Positions 1-8,573 of a stretch of 64,000 nt of DNA are shown here, one piece after another; within the stretch, counting starts at the first letter, position 1, and each line of letters opens with the position of its first letter. Made by a program: the position numbers and the translations under genes. The notes below the pieces were generated by a model. That model saw only the letters and a program-made list of their open reading frames with translations, was not told the origin of the DNA and did not search any database. This DNA comes from Sulfurovum sp. (GTDB lineage: Bacteria > Campylobacterota > Campylobacteria > Campylobacterales > Sulfurovaceae): contig NVUY01000003.1 in the NCBI GenBank assembly GCA_002733215.1, forward strand, positions 1 to 64,000, read 5' to 3'.

Positions 1-10
1 GATCTCTTTC

Positions 11-191
11 GTAGAGTAGACATTTCTACCCCTCCTTTATATTAAATTTATAATTTGGAGTTGCATAATGCCCCTCACAGAACCGTACTTGAAGATTTCC
101 CTCATACGGCTCTTCAATATAACTCACAACTTTATGAGATAAAGTATAGAAGTTATGTTTTATCTTTGGTTTGGGAAGTGGGTACAGGGTC
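11..191 (-). ncRNA. Group II intron 3' end (domains V-VI), truncated remnant
   Basis: Read on the minus strand, positions 112 to 80 form a hairpin of about 33 nt that starts GAGCCGTA, closes with TACGGTTC and carries a GAAA tetraloop. This is the standard look of bacterial group II intron domain V. Just downstream (about 45-11) a GTAGA/TCTAC hairpin followed by CTACTCTAC resembles domain VI and the intron 3' end. The intron-encoded reverse transcriptase and all 5' domains are absent, because the sequence is cut by the IS3 terminus at 192. An open frame across this region (26-229) is only a translation of the RNA structure and part of the IS end. The intron lies on the same strand as the broken cas operon. 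The exact 3' splice position is uncertain. Confidence 0.72.
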
Positions 192-1546
192 AAGTATAAT
201 GCTCCCCATTTTTCAGACCAGTAAAACAACTTTTCTTATTTCACCTCACTATGACGCTTTTGGTAACTTTTCTTCTCCTTTTTGAGATAAATTATTGGCA
301 GCTTGATAATAGACTTCATTTGGTGTTTGATAATCAATAGCCGAATGTAATCTTCTTGTGTTGTATTTTATGATGTATTTTTCTATAGCTTTTCTGAGTA
401 CTTTCATGTTTTTGTATTCGTTGAGATAAATTTCTTCATACTTAATACTTCTCCAGAATCTCTCAATGCAAATATTATCTGTAGCTCTACCTTTTCCATC
501 CATTGAGATTTTAATGTTGTGTTTTTTTAGAATGTCTATATGTGCTTTTGCTGTGTATTGACTTCCTTGATCTGTGTTGAATATTTCAGGATTAGGATGG
601 AATGCAAGAGCCTCTTTTAGTAGATCTGTCACTAATGTGATATCCATCGTATTTGACAGTTTCCAAGAGAGTATTTTTTTGCTATGCCAGTCAATAATGG
701 CAGCTAAATAAACAAATCCTTTTTCAAGTTTGATATAGGTGATATCCGTACTCCATACTTTGTTGTTTCTGTCAATTACTACTTGTCCTGCATCATTCCT
801 GAAATCTTTTAACAAATATGGATACTTGTAATGCTCTTTATTAGCTGTAGTGGTTTTAGGCTTAGGGTACAGGGCTTCTATACCCATATACTTCATAGCC
901 TTCTTAACAAGCTTTTTACCCACGTTGTAGCCATCTCTTTGCAGTTGTTTGGTCATGCGTCTATAGCCGTAGCTGGGAAACTCTTCGTAGATTTCATCAA
1001 TGGCATTTAAAAGTTTTATTTCATTACTGGTACTAAAGGGTTTTATAGGCTCATAATACAAAGAAGACTTAGAGATTTTCAACAAGTTACATTGTCTATT
1101 TAGAGATATTTTAAGCTTGGTATCCAAGAGTTCTTTACGCTCTTTAGAGGATGCCAAGCTGACGAGCTTTTCCACAAGAAAATCCTTTTCGACAATGGTC
1201 TCTCCCAATTTTTTTGCAATGGAATCTTTTGACTTTTTCAGCTCTTCTATCTCATCTTTATATTCTTTGACTACTGTACTTTTATCAAATGCTAATGACA
1301 TATTTCCCAGGAACTGCTTTTTCCAACTTTTCAGACTTGTTGGCAAAACCTTATATTGACTAGCGATCTCATTGACTGGTTTCTCACCTTCTAAAACTTC
1401 TAAAACCAATTTGGCTTTAAACTCTGCAGTATATGTTTTTCTTTTTACACTCATTTTATCTTTCCTTACTTTCTATGCTTTTATTCTATCATTTTGAAAT
1501 AAGAAAGTTATTTTTAGTGGTTCGATTTATGGGGTTCATTATACTT
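192..1546 (-). mobile_element. IS3-family insertion sequence, complete
   Basis: The element is about 1.35 kb and is bounded by long imperfect inverted repeats of about 50 bp at 192-242 and 1491-1546. The outer ten bases, AAGTATAATG, are identical, followed by a CCCCAT block and a shared CTTATTTCA near the inner edge. If the usual IS3 TG...CA ends are used, the tips are 200 and 1538. The bases outside the repeats (GGGTC on the left, ATAAA on the right) are not a target duplication. The left flank is group II intron sequence and the right flank is cas8b sequence. Together this suggests that a deletion or recombination has removed DNA next to the element. Confidence 0.85.
249..1454 (-). CDS. IS3-family transposase, OrfA-OrfB in a single frame
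   Basis: The 401-residue transposase would catalyse IS3-type copy-out/paste-in transposition. Residues 8-50 form the N-terminal helix-turn-helix seen in OrfA, about 60-110 is a coiled-coil-like stretch, and about 140-200 matches the HTH_21 region of OrfB. The catalytic rve core follows with D237 (STDITYI), D295 (NTDQGSQY) and E331 (ERFWRSIKYEE). In most IS3 relatives OrfA and OrfB are separate frames joined by a programmed -1 frameshift; here they are one continuous reading frame. All three catalytic acids are present, so the protein looks functional. It lies inside its own inverted repeats and interrupts the cas operon. Confidence 0.92.
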   Translation of the reverse strand: MSVKRKTYTAEFKAKLVLEVLEGEKPVNEIASQYKVLPTSLKSWKKQFLGNMSLAFDKSTVVKEYKDEIEELKKSKDSIAKKLGETIVEKDFLVEKLVSLASSKERKELLDTKLKISLNRQCNLLKISKSSLYYEPIKPFSTSNEIKLLNAIDEIYEEFPSYGYRRMTKQLQRDGYNVGKKLVKKAMKYMGIEALYPKPKTTTANKEHYKYPYLLKDFRNDAGQVVIDRNNKVWSTDITYIKLEKGFVYLAAIIDWHSKKILSWKLSNTMDITLVTDLLKEALAFHPNPEIFNTDQGSQYTAKAHIDILKKHNIKISMDGKGRATDNICIERFWRSIKYEEIYLNEYKNMKVLRKAIEKYIIKYNTRRLHSAIDYQTPNEVYYQAANNLSQKGEEKLPKAS

Positions 1547-2627
<1,081 letters not shown>

Positions 2628-2634
2628 TCATATT

Positions 2635-2684
2635 GTATACTGAAGTATATCAAGACTTTATATTTAAAATGAAGAAGATGTCAA
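2635..2684 (-). promoter_or_regulatory. cas6 promoter with possible operator
   Basis: On the minus strand a perfect -35 TTGACA (2684-2679) is followed after 16 bases by TATAAA (2662-2657), oriented toward cas6. Between the -10 and the start codon lies an imperfect inverted repeat, GTATAC-TGAA-GTATAT (2635-2650), which could bind a repressor. The promoter boxes are seen directly; the operator role is inference. Confidence 0.6.
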
Positions 2685-2701
2685 ATTGTCATACTTTTTT
2701 C

Positions 2702-2962
2702 CTAAAAAGCCAACATTCCAAACTTCTTAATAAACACTTCATCTATATCGATCAGCCCTTTTTTCTGAAGCATGTCAAGCACCTCTTTGGTATAGTGTGT
2801 GAAGCCGTCTACTTCGATTTTATTGGTTGCGCCTACTACTATAAATGGTGTCAATACAATATCTTTGATTTCTCTTGTTACTCCGGAACCTATAGTGACC
2901 ATTTTTCCCACATGGCGAAAATGGTCTAGAACTTCTATGCTTGAATTCTCACAAGCTATTCT
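2702..2962 (-). pseudogene. Chimeric scrap: dinD-like fragment joined to a ubiD 3' end copy
   Basis: The frame ending at 2702 encodes two unrelated pieces. Positions about 2962-2852 give 'IACENSSIEVLDHFRHVGKM' then 'TIGSGVTREIKD', which matches the conserved core of DNA-damage-inducible protein D (DinD) / BRO-type proteins. Positions about 2852-2702 give 'PFIVVGATNKIEVDGF' and a tail ending KKFGMLAF, clearly related to the C-terminus of the complete UbiD encoded at 3907 but diverged and lacking about 8 codons. Neither part is a complete domain. The nominal 5' end of the frame runs into the palindromic element at 2992-3094. It is most likely a recombination scar rather than an expressed gene. 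Confidence 0.65.
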
Positions 2963-2991
2963 ATTAGGATAAAAAACTCTTATTGTTTCCC

Positions 2992-3094
2992 GTAGGGGGC
3001 GATTGCCATCGCAGCACATTTAATATACGTATAAAATAAAACCTATTCTAAAAAGATTTATAATATAGATGGTGCGATGGCAATCGCCCCCTAC
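2992..3094. repeat. REPIN-like palindromic element (103 bp)
   Basis: Two perfect 22-base inverted arms lie at 2992-3013 and 3073-3094 and start GTAGGGGGCGATTGCC from each end. Each arm has its own small hairpin (GCGAT-TGCC-ATCGC), and an AT-rich spacer of 59 bases separates them. This is the architecture of REP doublets (REPINs) mobilised in trans by RAYT (TnpA_REP) Y1 transposases. A similar-sized element with GTAGG...CCTAC ends lies at 59183-59283. Confidence 0.6.
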
Positions 3095-3100
3095 AATTTT

Positions 3101-3163
3101 AAAACGGCGACAATCCAAACTTTCTAATAAAGGCTTCATCTATATAGATAAGCCCTTTTTTCT
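3101..3163 (-). pseudogene. Second ubiD 3' end copy (about 20 codons)
   Basis: On the minus strand 3163-3101 encodes KKGLIYIDEAFIRKFGLSPF and a stop, matching the last 20 codons of the real UbiD (EKGLIDIDEDFIRKFGLLAF). An in-frame stop lies directly upstream, so it is not part of a gene. Just upstream, in another frame, about 3163-3250 could encode an unidentified short peptide (FLQCRDETRRNYISQ...), which may be another gene scrap. Confidence 0.6.
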
Positions 3164-3257
3164 AATACAAATTTTTCTATAGCATCAAAGGCACTTTGGC
3201 TTATATAGTTTCTACGTGTCTCATCTCTACATTGTAGAAACTCCTACTCACACAGTA

Positions 3258-3478
3258 TTATCTCTCTTGCCACTTGAAAATCTCTAAAATAATGATACGT
3301 TCTTTGTCTACCTTATAGATAATAGTATATCCTTAATATATCATATCTCTATAAGGTTTTTAATTTTTTTATTGAGGTTTTTTTCAAATTTTCTTGTAGC
3401 TGATATTTTATCATTTTTTATTCTTCTCAATATCTGTATAAGTGCATAAGCAAACTTAGGCTTCTTTTCAATAGTCAT
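3258..3478 (-). pseudogene. RelE/ParE-family toxin, frameshifted
   Basis: An ATG at 3478 overlaps the antitoxin stop (ATGA) and opens 'MTIEKKPKFAYALIQILRR', which stops after about 47 codons. A second frame then gives 'GYTIIYKVDKERIIILEIF' and KWQER, the typical C-terminal strand pattern of RelE/ParE toxins, ending at 3258. Together they would make a toxin of roughly family length, but the switch of frame and stop codons near 3340-3355 make it a pseudogene. The antitoxin remains intact. Confidence 0.62.
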
Positions 3479-3744
3479 CTATCTACGCCTAATTCCTCTT
3501 TAAAAAATTTATTCATAACATGTTCATACTCTTCTTCTGTCATACTTTTTTCTTCTTCAGAAAGTGCCACTCTTCTTCGCACCTCTTCCACACTACTCAC
3601 AACTACACTTTCAGGATAGTTATTTTCATAGTCATAATAATCTTCTTCTACATAATCAACCTGCTTTGTTTCTACAAACTTGTCAAGTATTGCTTTGAGG
3701 TGAGGATAAAAGCTATCTTCAATATTTAGTGTTAACATATGCAT
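3475..3744 (-). CDS. Putative type II antitoxin
   Basis: This is a small acidic protein of 89 residues: a predicted beta/helix N-terminus, a central run rich in D, E and Y, and a C-terminal 'VSSVEEVRRRVALSEEE' helix. That organisation is common for antitoxins partnering RelE/ParE toxins in this phylum. The start ATG at 3744 has an AGGAGA ribosome site 7 bases upstream. It overlaps the broken toxin frame by ATGA, the usual antitoxin-toxin arrangement. I do not recognise the exact family. The call rests mainly on size and on the neighbouring toxin remnant. With the toxin disrupted it may be a free, neutral remnant or may act on related toxins. Confidence 0.55.
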   Translation of the reverse strand: MHMLTLNIEDSFYPHLKAILDKFVETKQVDYVEEDYYDYENNYPESVVVSSVEEVRRRVALSEEEKSMTEEEYEHVMNKFFKEELGVDR

Positions 3745-3851
3745 ATTATTCTCCTATATGCATGACTTTCAAAATAATCATTGAGTCGATAGGCATAAGT
3801 GTCAAAAATATCATTTGGCTTGATTCATATTTGCATCTTTCACTATCGTTC

Positions 3852-3903
3852 ATGGTGGGTTAGTCCCTAAAGGGATACATTTCAATAAAAACCCACCCTA
3901 CAC
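3852..3903. repeat. REP-like palindrome after ubiD
   Basis: GGTGGGTT and AACCCACC arms enclose about 35 bases that contain a second small hairpin (GTCCC-TAAA-GGGAT). Read on the minus strand it starts GTAGGGTGGG just 3 bases beyond the ubiD stop codon, so it could also work as a terminator for ubiD. The GTAGG end resembles those of the elements at 2992, 48941 and 59183. Confidence 0.5.
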
Positions 3904-3906
3904 TAG

Positions 3907-5730
3907 CTAATTAAAAGCCAACAATCCAAACTTCCTAATAAAATCTTCATCTATATCGATCAGCCCTTTTTCCTGAAGCATGTCAAGTACTTCTTTGGTA
4001 CAGAAAGTATCTCCCGGCCATTCTCTTGTGAAGCCGTCTATTTCACTTTTATTGGTAGCATCCAAGGCTATAAATGGCTCGAGTACGACATCTCTGCTTG
4101 CATCGATATTGTTCACCACACGCCAGATAAGCATATAGGGGTCGTTGATGTCATTATTGATCGTATCTACTATAATCAGTACTTTTATGTGAGACTTTAG
4201 CACTTCCAGCTTTTTGATGAGCTTTTGTTGTGACTTCTTTTTGTCTACGCTGATGACACAGACTGGATTTTTGGTATGAGTCATGTATTGTTTAAGTGCT
4301 TTGACTCTTGGCTGTATCTCTTGTATTATGGCTAATAATGTTTCATCTGACAACAGCTCTGCCAAACCCTCTTCTACCTCATCACCTGTGGCATCTACAC
4401 CTAATTTACCACCTACAAACTGCTCTGATGATGAGTGGTCGAGATGATCTACTATCCCTTTGGTGATGAAGACTCTTTCAGCAGATAAACGATTGAGTAT
4501 ATGTGCTGTCAAAGCTTCAAACTCTTCCAGTTCAGGAGCATCTTCACCTACAAAAAGTGCATGTTTCACAAAAGACATCTGTCCCACACCCCAAAATGCA
4601 TGCATGAACTGCATGGCATGCCCTTTATAAAGTGTTTTCATCTTAGCCATGATAAGGTTATGGAACACGCCGTTCTCAGGCATATTGTAGTCTATGAGAT
4701 CCGGAGCCATGGGTTTGAGCATCGGCAAAAAGATACGTTCAGTCGCCCAACCCATATACTTATCTTCGAGTGGCGGTTTTCCTACCACTGTAGCTTGAAA
4801 TACCGGGTTTTTTTTCATGGTGATCGTTTCTATCTCCAACACAGGAAAAGGCTCTTCGAGTGTATAATACCCGGTATGGTCACCAAAAGGTCCTTCTATT
4901 TCAGTGATTTGGGGATCTACAAAACCTTCTATCACTATATCCACATCACGCGGTATGTAAATGTCATTTGTGATGGACTTCACCAACTGTGCATTTTTAT
5001 TGCGGACAAAACCGTAGAGCAGCATTTCAAACATACCATAAGGCATCGGTGCCTGTCCGCACCAGATGTAAAGAGGGTCACCGCCGATGGCAACGGTCAC
5101 AGGCATTTTTTTACCTGCTCTTTGGTACTGGTCGAAGAAATGGGAAGCATCTTTGTGTATCTGCCAGTGCATGCCCAGCCTGTTCTTGTCATACTGTTGG
5201 AGTCTGTACATTCCCAGGTTTTGCATCTCTCCGTCAAGACTCTGAGTGTAGACCTGACCCATGGTAATGAAAGCACCGCCGTCCTCTTCCCATGTTTTAA
5301 GTATAGGCAGTCTATCGAGATCCACCTCTTCTTTGGGAATGATCACTTCCTGACACTCCCCCTTGGATTTCAAACGTTTAGGAAAGACATTTTTGAGTGA
5401 AAAAAGCTTAGGAAGCATCGCCAGCTTCGCTTTCAAGCCTTTAGGCGGTTTGAGTTTAAGCAGTGAGTCTATACCCTCTGCCAGCTCATCAGGATGTTTC
5501 CCAAAGATCTTTTCAGTGAGTGCTTTGTTGGCAAAGATATTCATCAGTACCGGCATGTCATACTCTATGCCTTTTGCTTTGTTGATGGGTTTGGTAAAGA
5601 GTATGGGTCGGGAATCATCTGTCTTCACTTCCACATACGCCACGTGAGGAATCTCAAGTTCCACATCCAGGGGTTCATCTATGATCTTTAAATTTCCATT
5701 ATCTTTGAGCCATTGTACTACATCTTGCAT
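3907..5730 (-). CDS. ubiD: UbiD-family decarboxylase, menaquinone biosynthesis type
   Basis: UbiD-family enzymes use prenylated FMN to decarboxylate aromatic acids. In Campylobacterota, which make menaquinone by the futalosine route, the family member is annotated as a menaquinone-biosynthesis decarboxylase. The protein is about 607 residues, a full length for that subgroup. It carries the family blocks NLGMYRLQ (about 171-178) and EGPFGDHTGYY (about 279-289), the latter around the catalytic acid/cofactor site. An in-frame GTG lies at 5736, but the ATG at 5730 sits better behind the GAGGGA ribosome site. Monocistronic, divergent from the AsmA-like trio. Its 3' end has two degraded copies downstream. 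Substrate assignment is inferred. Confidence 0.88.
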   Translation of the reverse strand: MQDVVQWLKDNGNLKIIDEPLDVELEIPHVAYVEVKTDDSRPILFTKPINKAKGIEYDMPVLMNIFANKALTEKIFGKHPDELAEGIDSLLKLKPPKGLKAKLAMLPKLFSLKNVFPKRLKSKGECQEVIIPKEEVDLDRLPILKTWEEDGGAFITMGQVYTQSLDGEMQNLGMYRLQQYDKNRLGMHWQIHKDASHFFDQYQRAGKKMPVTVAIGGDPLYIWCGQAPMPYGMFEMLLYGFVRNKNAQLVKSITNDIYIPRDVDIVIEGFVDPQITEIEGPFGDHTGYYTLEEPFPVLEIETITMKKNPVFQATVVGKPPLEDKYMGWATERIFLPMLKPMAPDLIDYNMPENGVFHNLIMAKMKTLYKGHAMQFMHAFWGVGQMSFVKHALFVGEDAPELEEFEALTAHILNRLSAERVFITKGIVDHLDHSSSEQFVGGKLGVDATGDEVEEGLAELLSDETLLAIIQEIQPRVKALKQYMTHTKNPVCVISVDKKKSQQKLIKKLEVLKSHIKVLIIVDTINNDINDPYMLIWRVVNNIDASRDVVLEPFIALDATNKSEIDGFTREWPGDTFCTKEVLDMLQEKGLIDIDEDFIRKFGLLAFN

Positions 5731-5794
5731 TGTCACTTCCCTCTGTATTAATTCAAATATTATAGCTACAAAGTAATTTATACTAGATGATTAT

Positions 5795-5806
5795 GGTATG
5801 ATAATA
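5795..5806 (+). promoter_or_regulatory. Promoter-like motif of AsmA-like gene 1
   Basis: GGTATGATAATA resembles an extended -10 element and lies 25 bases before the start codon. The identical 12-mer precedes the third paralogue at 11290-11301. No convincing -35 is seen. Confidence 0.4.
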
Positions 5807-5831
5807 AAAAGTAACCAAGGACAGTTAAGCT

Positions 5832-8501
5832 ATGTGGGCAATGATAAAATTTTTGATTTTTATTCTCATTGCTCTTGCACTACTGTTTTTGTATATTGTT
5901 TACACGCCCGCAGGTAATCAGCAGGCTTATTACTATCTGAGCAAGGGCATCAGTAAAAAGATCGGCTTAAATGCTGAAGTTAAATCTCTCAACCTTCATC
6001 AATATCCTTATATGATGGGTGAAATGCTTGTCGAAGAGAAGTATACACTCACATTTCAAGGCTTCATAGAACAGTCAAGGCTTGACTTAAGCTATAAACT
6101 CACAAGCAACTGTATCGAGAGTAATGTCTGCAGTATCGATGACATCATCAGCATCAAGGGGAAGTTGAAGGGAAAATTTGGGCATTTCAAAGTGACAGGT
6201 GCTGGAAAAATACTCGATGGGAAGATACACTATGATTGGGAAAAAGAGGATGAGACCTATAAAGATGTGGATCTTGTACTCCAGGATGTTAATTCTTCTA
6301 AACTCTTCACGCTCCTTGGGCAAACGGCTATTTTTGAAGGCAAAGCGAATGCCCATTTACGCTTTGAATATATAAGTGAAAAGAGTAAAAAAGGGACAAT
6401 AATCTATGATGTCAAAGACAAACACCTCACCGGTTTGGCACTAGATCTGCATACTCAACTCGACATCGTTGATGATGACCATACTTTTAGTATAGAGGTG
6501 ACTTCTCCGGAACTTACACTGAAGCTGAGTAAAGGACATTATGATCAGGCATTAAAATCGGCTCATGCTTTGTACAGCCTTGACATTAAAGAGTTGTCAG
6601 ATATGGAAACACTCTTGGGACATAAATTTACCGGTCCGTTTTACGCCTTGGGGGAGATAAAATACGACAAAGATCTCAGAGTCAACGGACTCTCCAAAAG
6701 TTTTGGCGGTCTGATCGACTTTCTGTATGAAAAGAACACAGTGAAAGTAGACTTGAGTGACCTCTCTGTCAAAACCTTAATGACCCGATCATCTTACCCG
6801 CCTTTACTGGATGCCAATGTCAATGGAAAGATAAGCTATGACCTTGGCAACAAAAGTGTCGGCTCAAAAGTAACACTGAAAGATGCCAGGTTACTGCCTT
6901 CAGAGTTTGCTACTACCCTCTCTGAAAAATTAGGCGTAGATCTGCTACAGGAAGTCTTTGGTGAAAGTAGTCTGGACATCACGGTAAAAGACGACATTCT
7001 CTCCGGTGATATCAAAATAGCAAACCGTACAGACCATCTATTCTTAACTGACACAACACTGGATCTGAGAAGAGAATCCATAGATACGCTTATGGATCTC
7101 GACATACAGGGGCACAAAGTGAAAGGAAAAGTCTATGTCAGGTTCTCTGACTATGGCAAAGAGTCGCAATATGCCCTGAAAGATACCTATCTTCGCTTTG
7201 ACGGGAGTGTTGATACCCATTACAAACTCAAGCTTAACGGTCTGCTCAGTGACAGCATGATCAATATGGACTACGCACTTCAAAGTAAACGTTTCCCCGG
7301 TCCTCTGGCCACCATAGAGGATGAGATAGAGATCAAAGGGCACCTCAACGGACCGTATGCACGCATGCATCTGAGGGGAGAAGGAACAGCCCTTGATGGA
7401 CGCTTACATTATGACGGTATTAAAGTCGGAGATCATCTGGAAGATCTGACCCTTGTGATGGATGACATCCGTGCCTTAAAACTTTCCACATTGCTCGGTC
7501 AACCTGAACTTCCTGACGGTAAGGTACATATCGATGCAGATTTTGCCTATTTGAGTCAAGAAAAACGCACAGGCACGATACGATACAGACTTAAAGAGAG
7601 TACCTACTCCGGTCTTCCTCTTGTACTCAACGCTCAGATCAATGTAAAAAATGACAAACAAACCTTTACAGCAGAAGCAACGCTGGGTTCTACCGAGATC
7701 AACCTCACAGATGGTGTGTACCATTCAAAAACAAATCTTACCTCTGCTTTTTATACCGTGCAGACAAAAGATCTCGGTGAACTTGAAACACTTTTAGGGT
7801 ACAAATACAAAGGTCCCTTTGCGGCTACGGGTCAAGTTGACTACAAGGATAAAGTCGAAATACGGGGACTCTCTAAAACATTTGGCGGTATGCTGGATTT
7901 TTTATATAAACAAGAGATGCTTTATGTGGACCTTGAAGCTGTCTCGTTAAAATACATGATGAACCTCTTCCCCTACCCGCTTATGCTGGATGCTAAAACT
8001 ACGGGGCACATTAACTTTGACTTTAACAAATCACTTCTGCTTGTCGATACAAATCTTACAAATGCAAAATTTCTACACACAGACTTGGTCGATACCATTT
8101 ATCAAAAATCTCAGGTCAATGTGCTGCATGAAGTCTTTGATGACAGCTCTTTGACACTCAAGTATCAAAACGACCTTTTAGTTGGTGATCTCAAACTTGG
8201 AAATGATACAGGTTCTTTTACTTTGACGAATACCAAAATAAATACTGCCAAAAATACGATCAATGCCTACTTTTCTTTTGACATGCAGGAGCAGGAATTC
8301 TCAGGTAAAGTCTATGGCTCTATGGACGATCCAAAAGTAAACCTGGATATGCAAAAGCTGATCCAGCGCGAAATGGATAAGCAGTTGGACGGGATCATCG
8401 GTAAAGATGGGCGGGAAATGATGGAAAATCTGCCAATGGGAGGTACTGCAAAAGATGTGGCTTCTGAAGTGGGTGCAGGGTTTATTAAGGTATTCTTTTA
8501 A
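5832..8501 (+). CDS. AsmA-like envelope protein, paralogue 1 (two repeat units)
   Basis: This is a large inner-membrane-anchored periplasmic protein of 889 residues. One transmembrane segment (about 5-24) is followed by two homologous units of about 400 residues (roughly 60-460 and 460-860), rich in alternating beta strands. Each unit carries recurring blocks such as RGEGTALDG, ETLLGYKYKGPF and GLSKTFGG. The first unit has a conserved Cys pair, C94-x5-C100. The C-terminus ends in a Met/Gly-rich helix region and GAGFIKVFF. The fold resembles AsmA/DUF748-type proteins, bridge-like lipid carriers in the envelope; function here is inference. The ATG at 5832 has AAGGA about 10 bases upstream. First of three tandem paralogues, 72 bases before the second. 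Confidence 0.65.
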   Translation: MWAMIKFLIFILIALALLFLYIVYTPAGNQQAYYYLSKGISKKIGLNAEVKSLNLHQYPYMMGEMLVEEKYTLTFQGFIEQSRLDLSYKLTSNCIESNVCSIDDIISIKGKLKGKFGHFKVTGAGKILDGKIHYDWEKEDETYKDVDLVLQDVNSSKLFTLLGQTAIFEGKANAHLRFEYISEKSKKGTIIYDVKDKHLTGLALDLHTQLDIVDDDHTFSIEVTSPELTLKLSKGHYDQALKSAHALYSLDIKELSDMETLLGHKFTGPFYALGEIKYDKDLRVNGLSKSFGGLIDFLYEKNTVKVDLSDLSVKTLMTRSSYPPLLDANVNGKISYDLGNKSVGSKVTLKDARLLPSEFATTLSEKLGVDLLQEVFGESSLDITVKDDILSGDIKIANRTDHLFLTDTTLDLRRESIDTLMDLDIQGHKVKGKVYVRFSDYGKESQYALKDTYLRFDGSVDTHYKLKLNGLLSDSMINMDYALQSKRFPGPLATIEDEIEIKGHLNGPYARMHLRGEGTALDGRLHYDGIKVGDHLEDLTLVMDDIRALKLSTLLGQPELPDGKVHIDADFAYLSQEKRTGTIRYRLKESTYSGLPLVLNAQINVKNDKQTFTAEATLGSTEINLTDGVYHSKTNLTSAFYTVQTKDLGELETLLGYKYKGPFAATGQVDYKDKVEIRGLSKTFGGMLDFLYKQEMLYVDLEAVSLKYMMNLFPYPLMLDAKTTGHINFDFNKSLLLVDTNLTNAKFLHTDLVDTIYQKSQVNVLHEVFDDSSLTLKYQNDLLVGDLKLGNDTGSFTLTNTKINTAKNTINAYFSFDMQEQEFSGKVYGSMDDPKVNLDMQKLIQREMDKQLDGIIGKDGREMMENLPMGGTAKDVASEVGAGFIKVFF

Positions 8502-8573
8502 ACAGCACAGGATGTCCGATTTACTACACACATTCATGAATTATATGATATTATAAGCAAAGTCTATGAAAGT

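Noticed and set aside
26..229. Open frame of 67 codons on the minus strand
   Set aside because: It translates the group II intron domain V and crosses the IS terminus; the apparent peptide is a known kind of artefact.
3745..3850. Possible remnant peptide (NDIFDTYAYRLNDYFESHAY) before the antitoxin
   Set aside because: No start codon or family; it overlaps the antitoxin leader and could be chance.
4501..5400. Long plus-strand open frame of 299 codons opposite ubiD
   Set aside because: Antisense shadow of a strongly conserved gene; Cys/His-rich low-quality translation with no domain.
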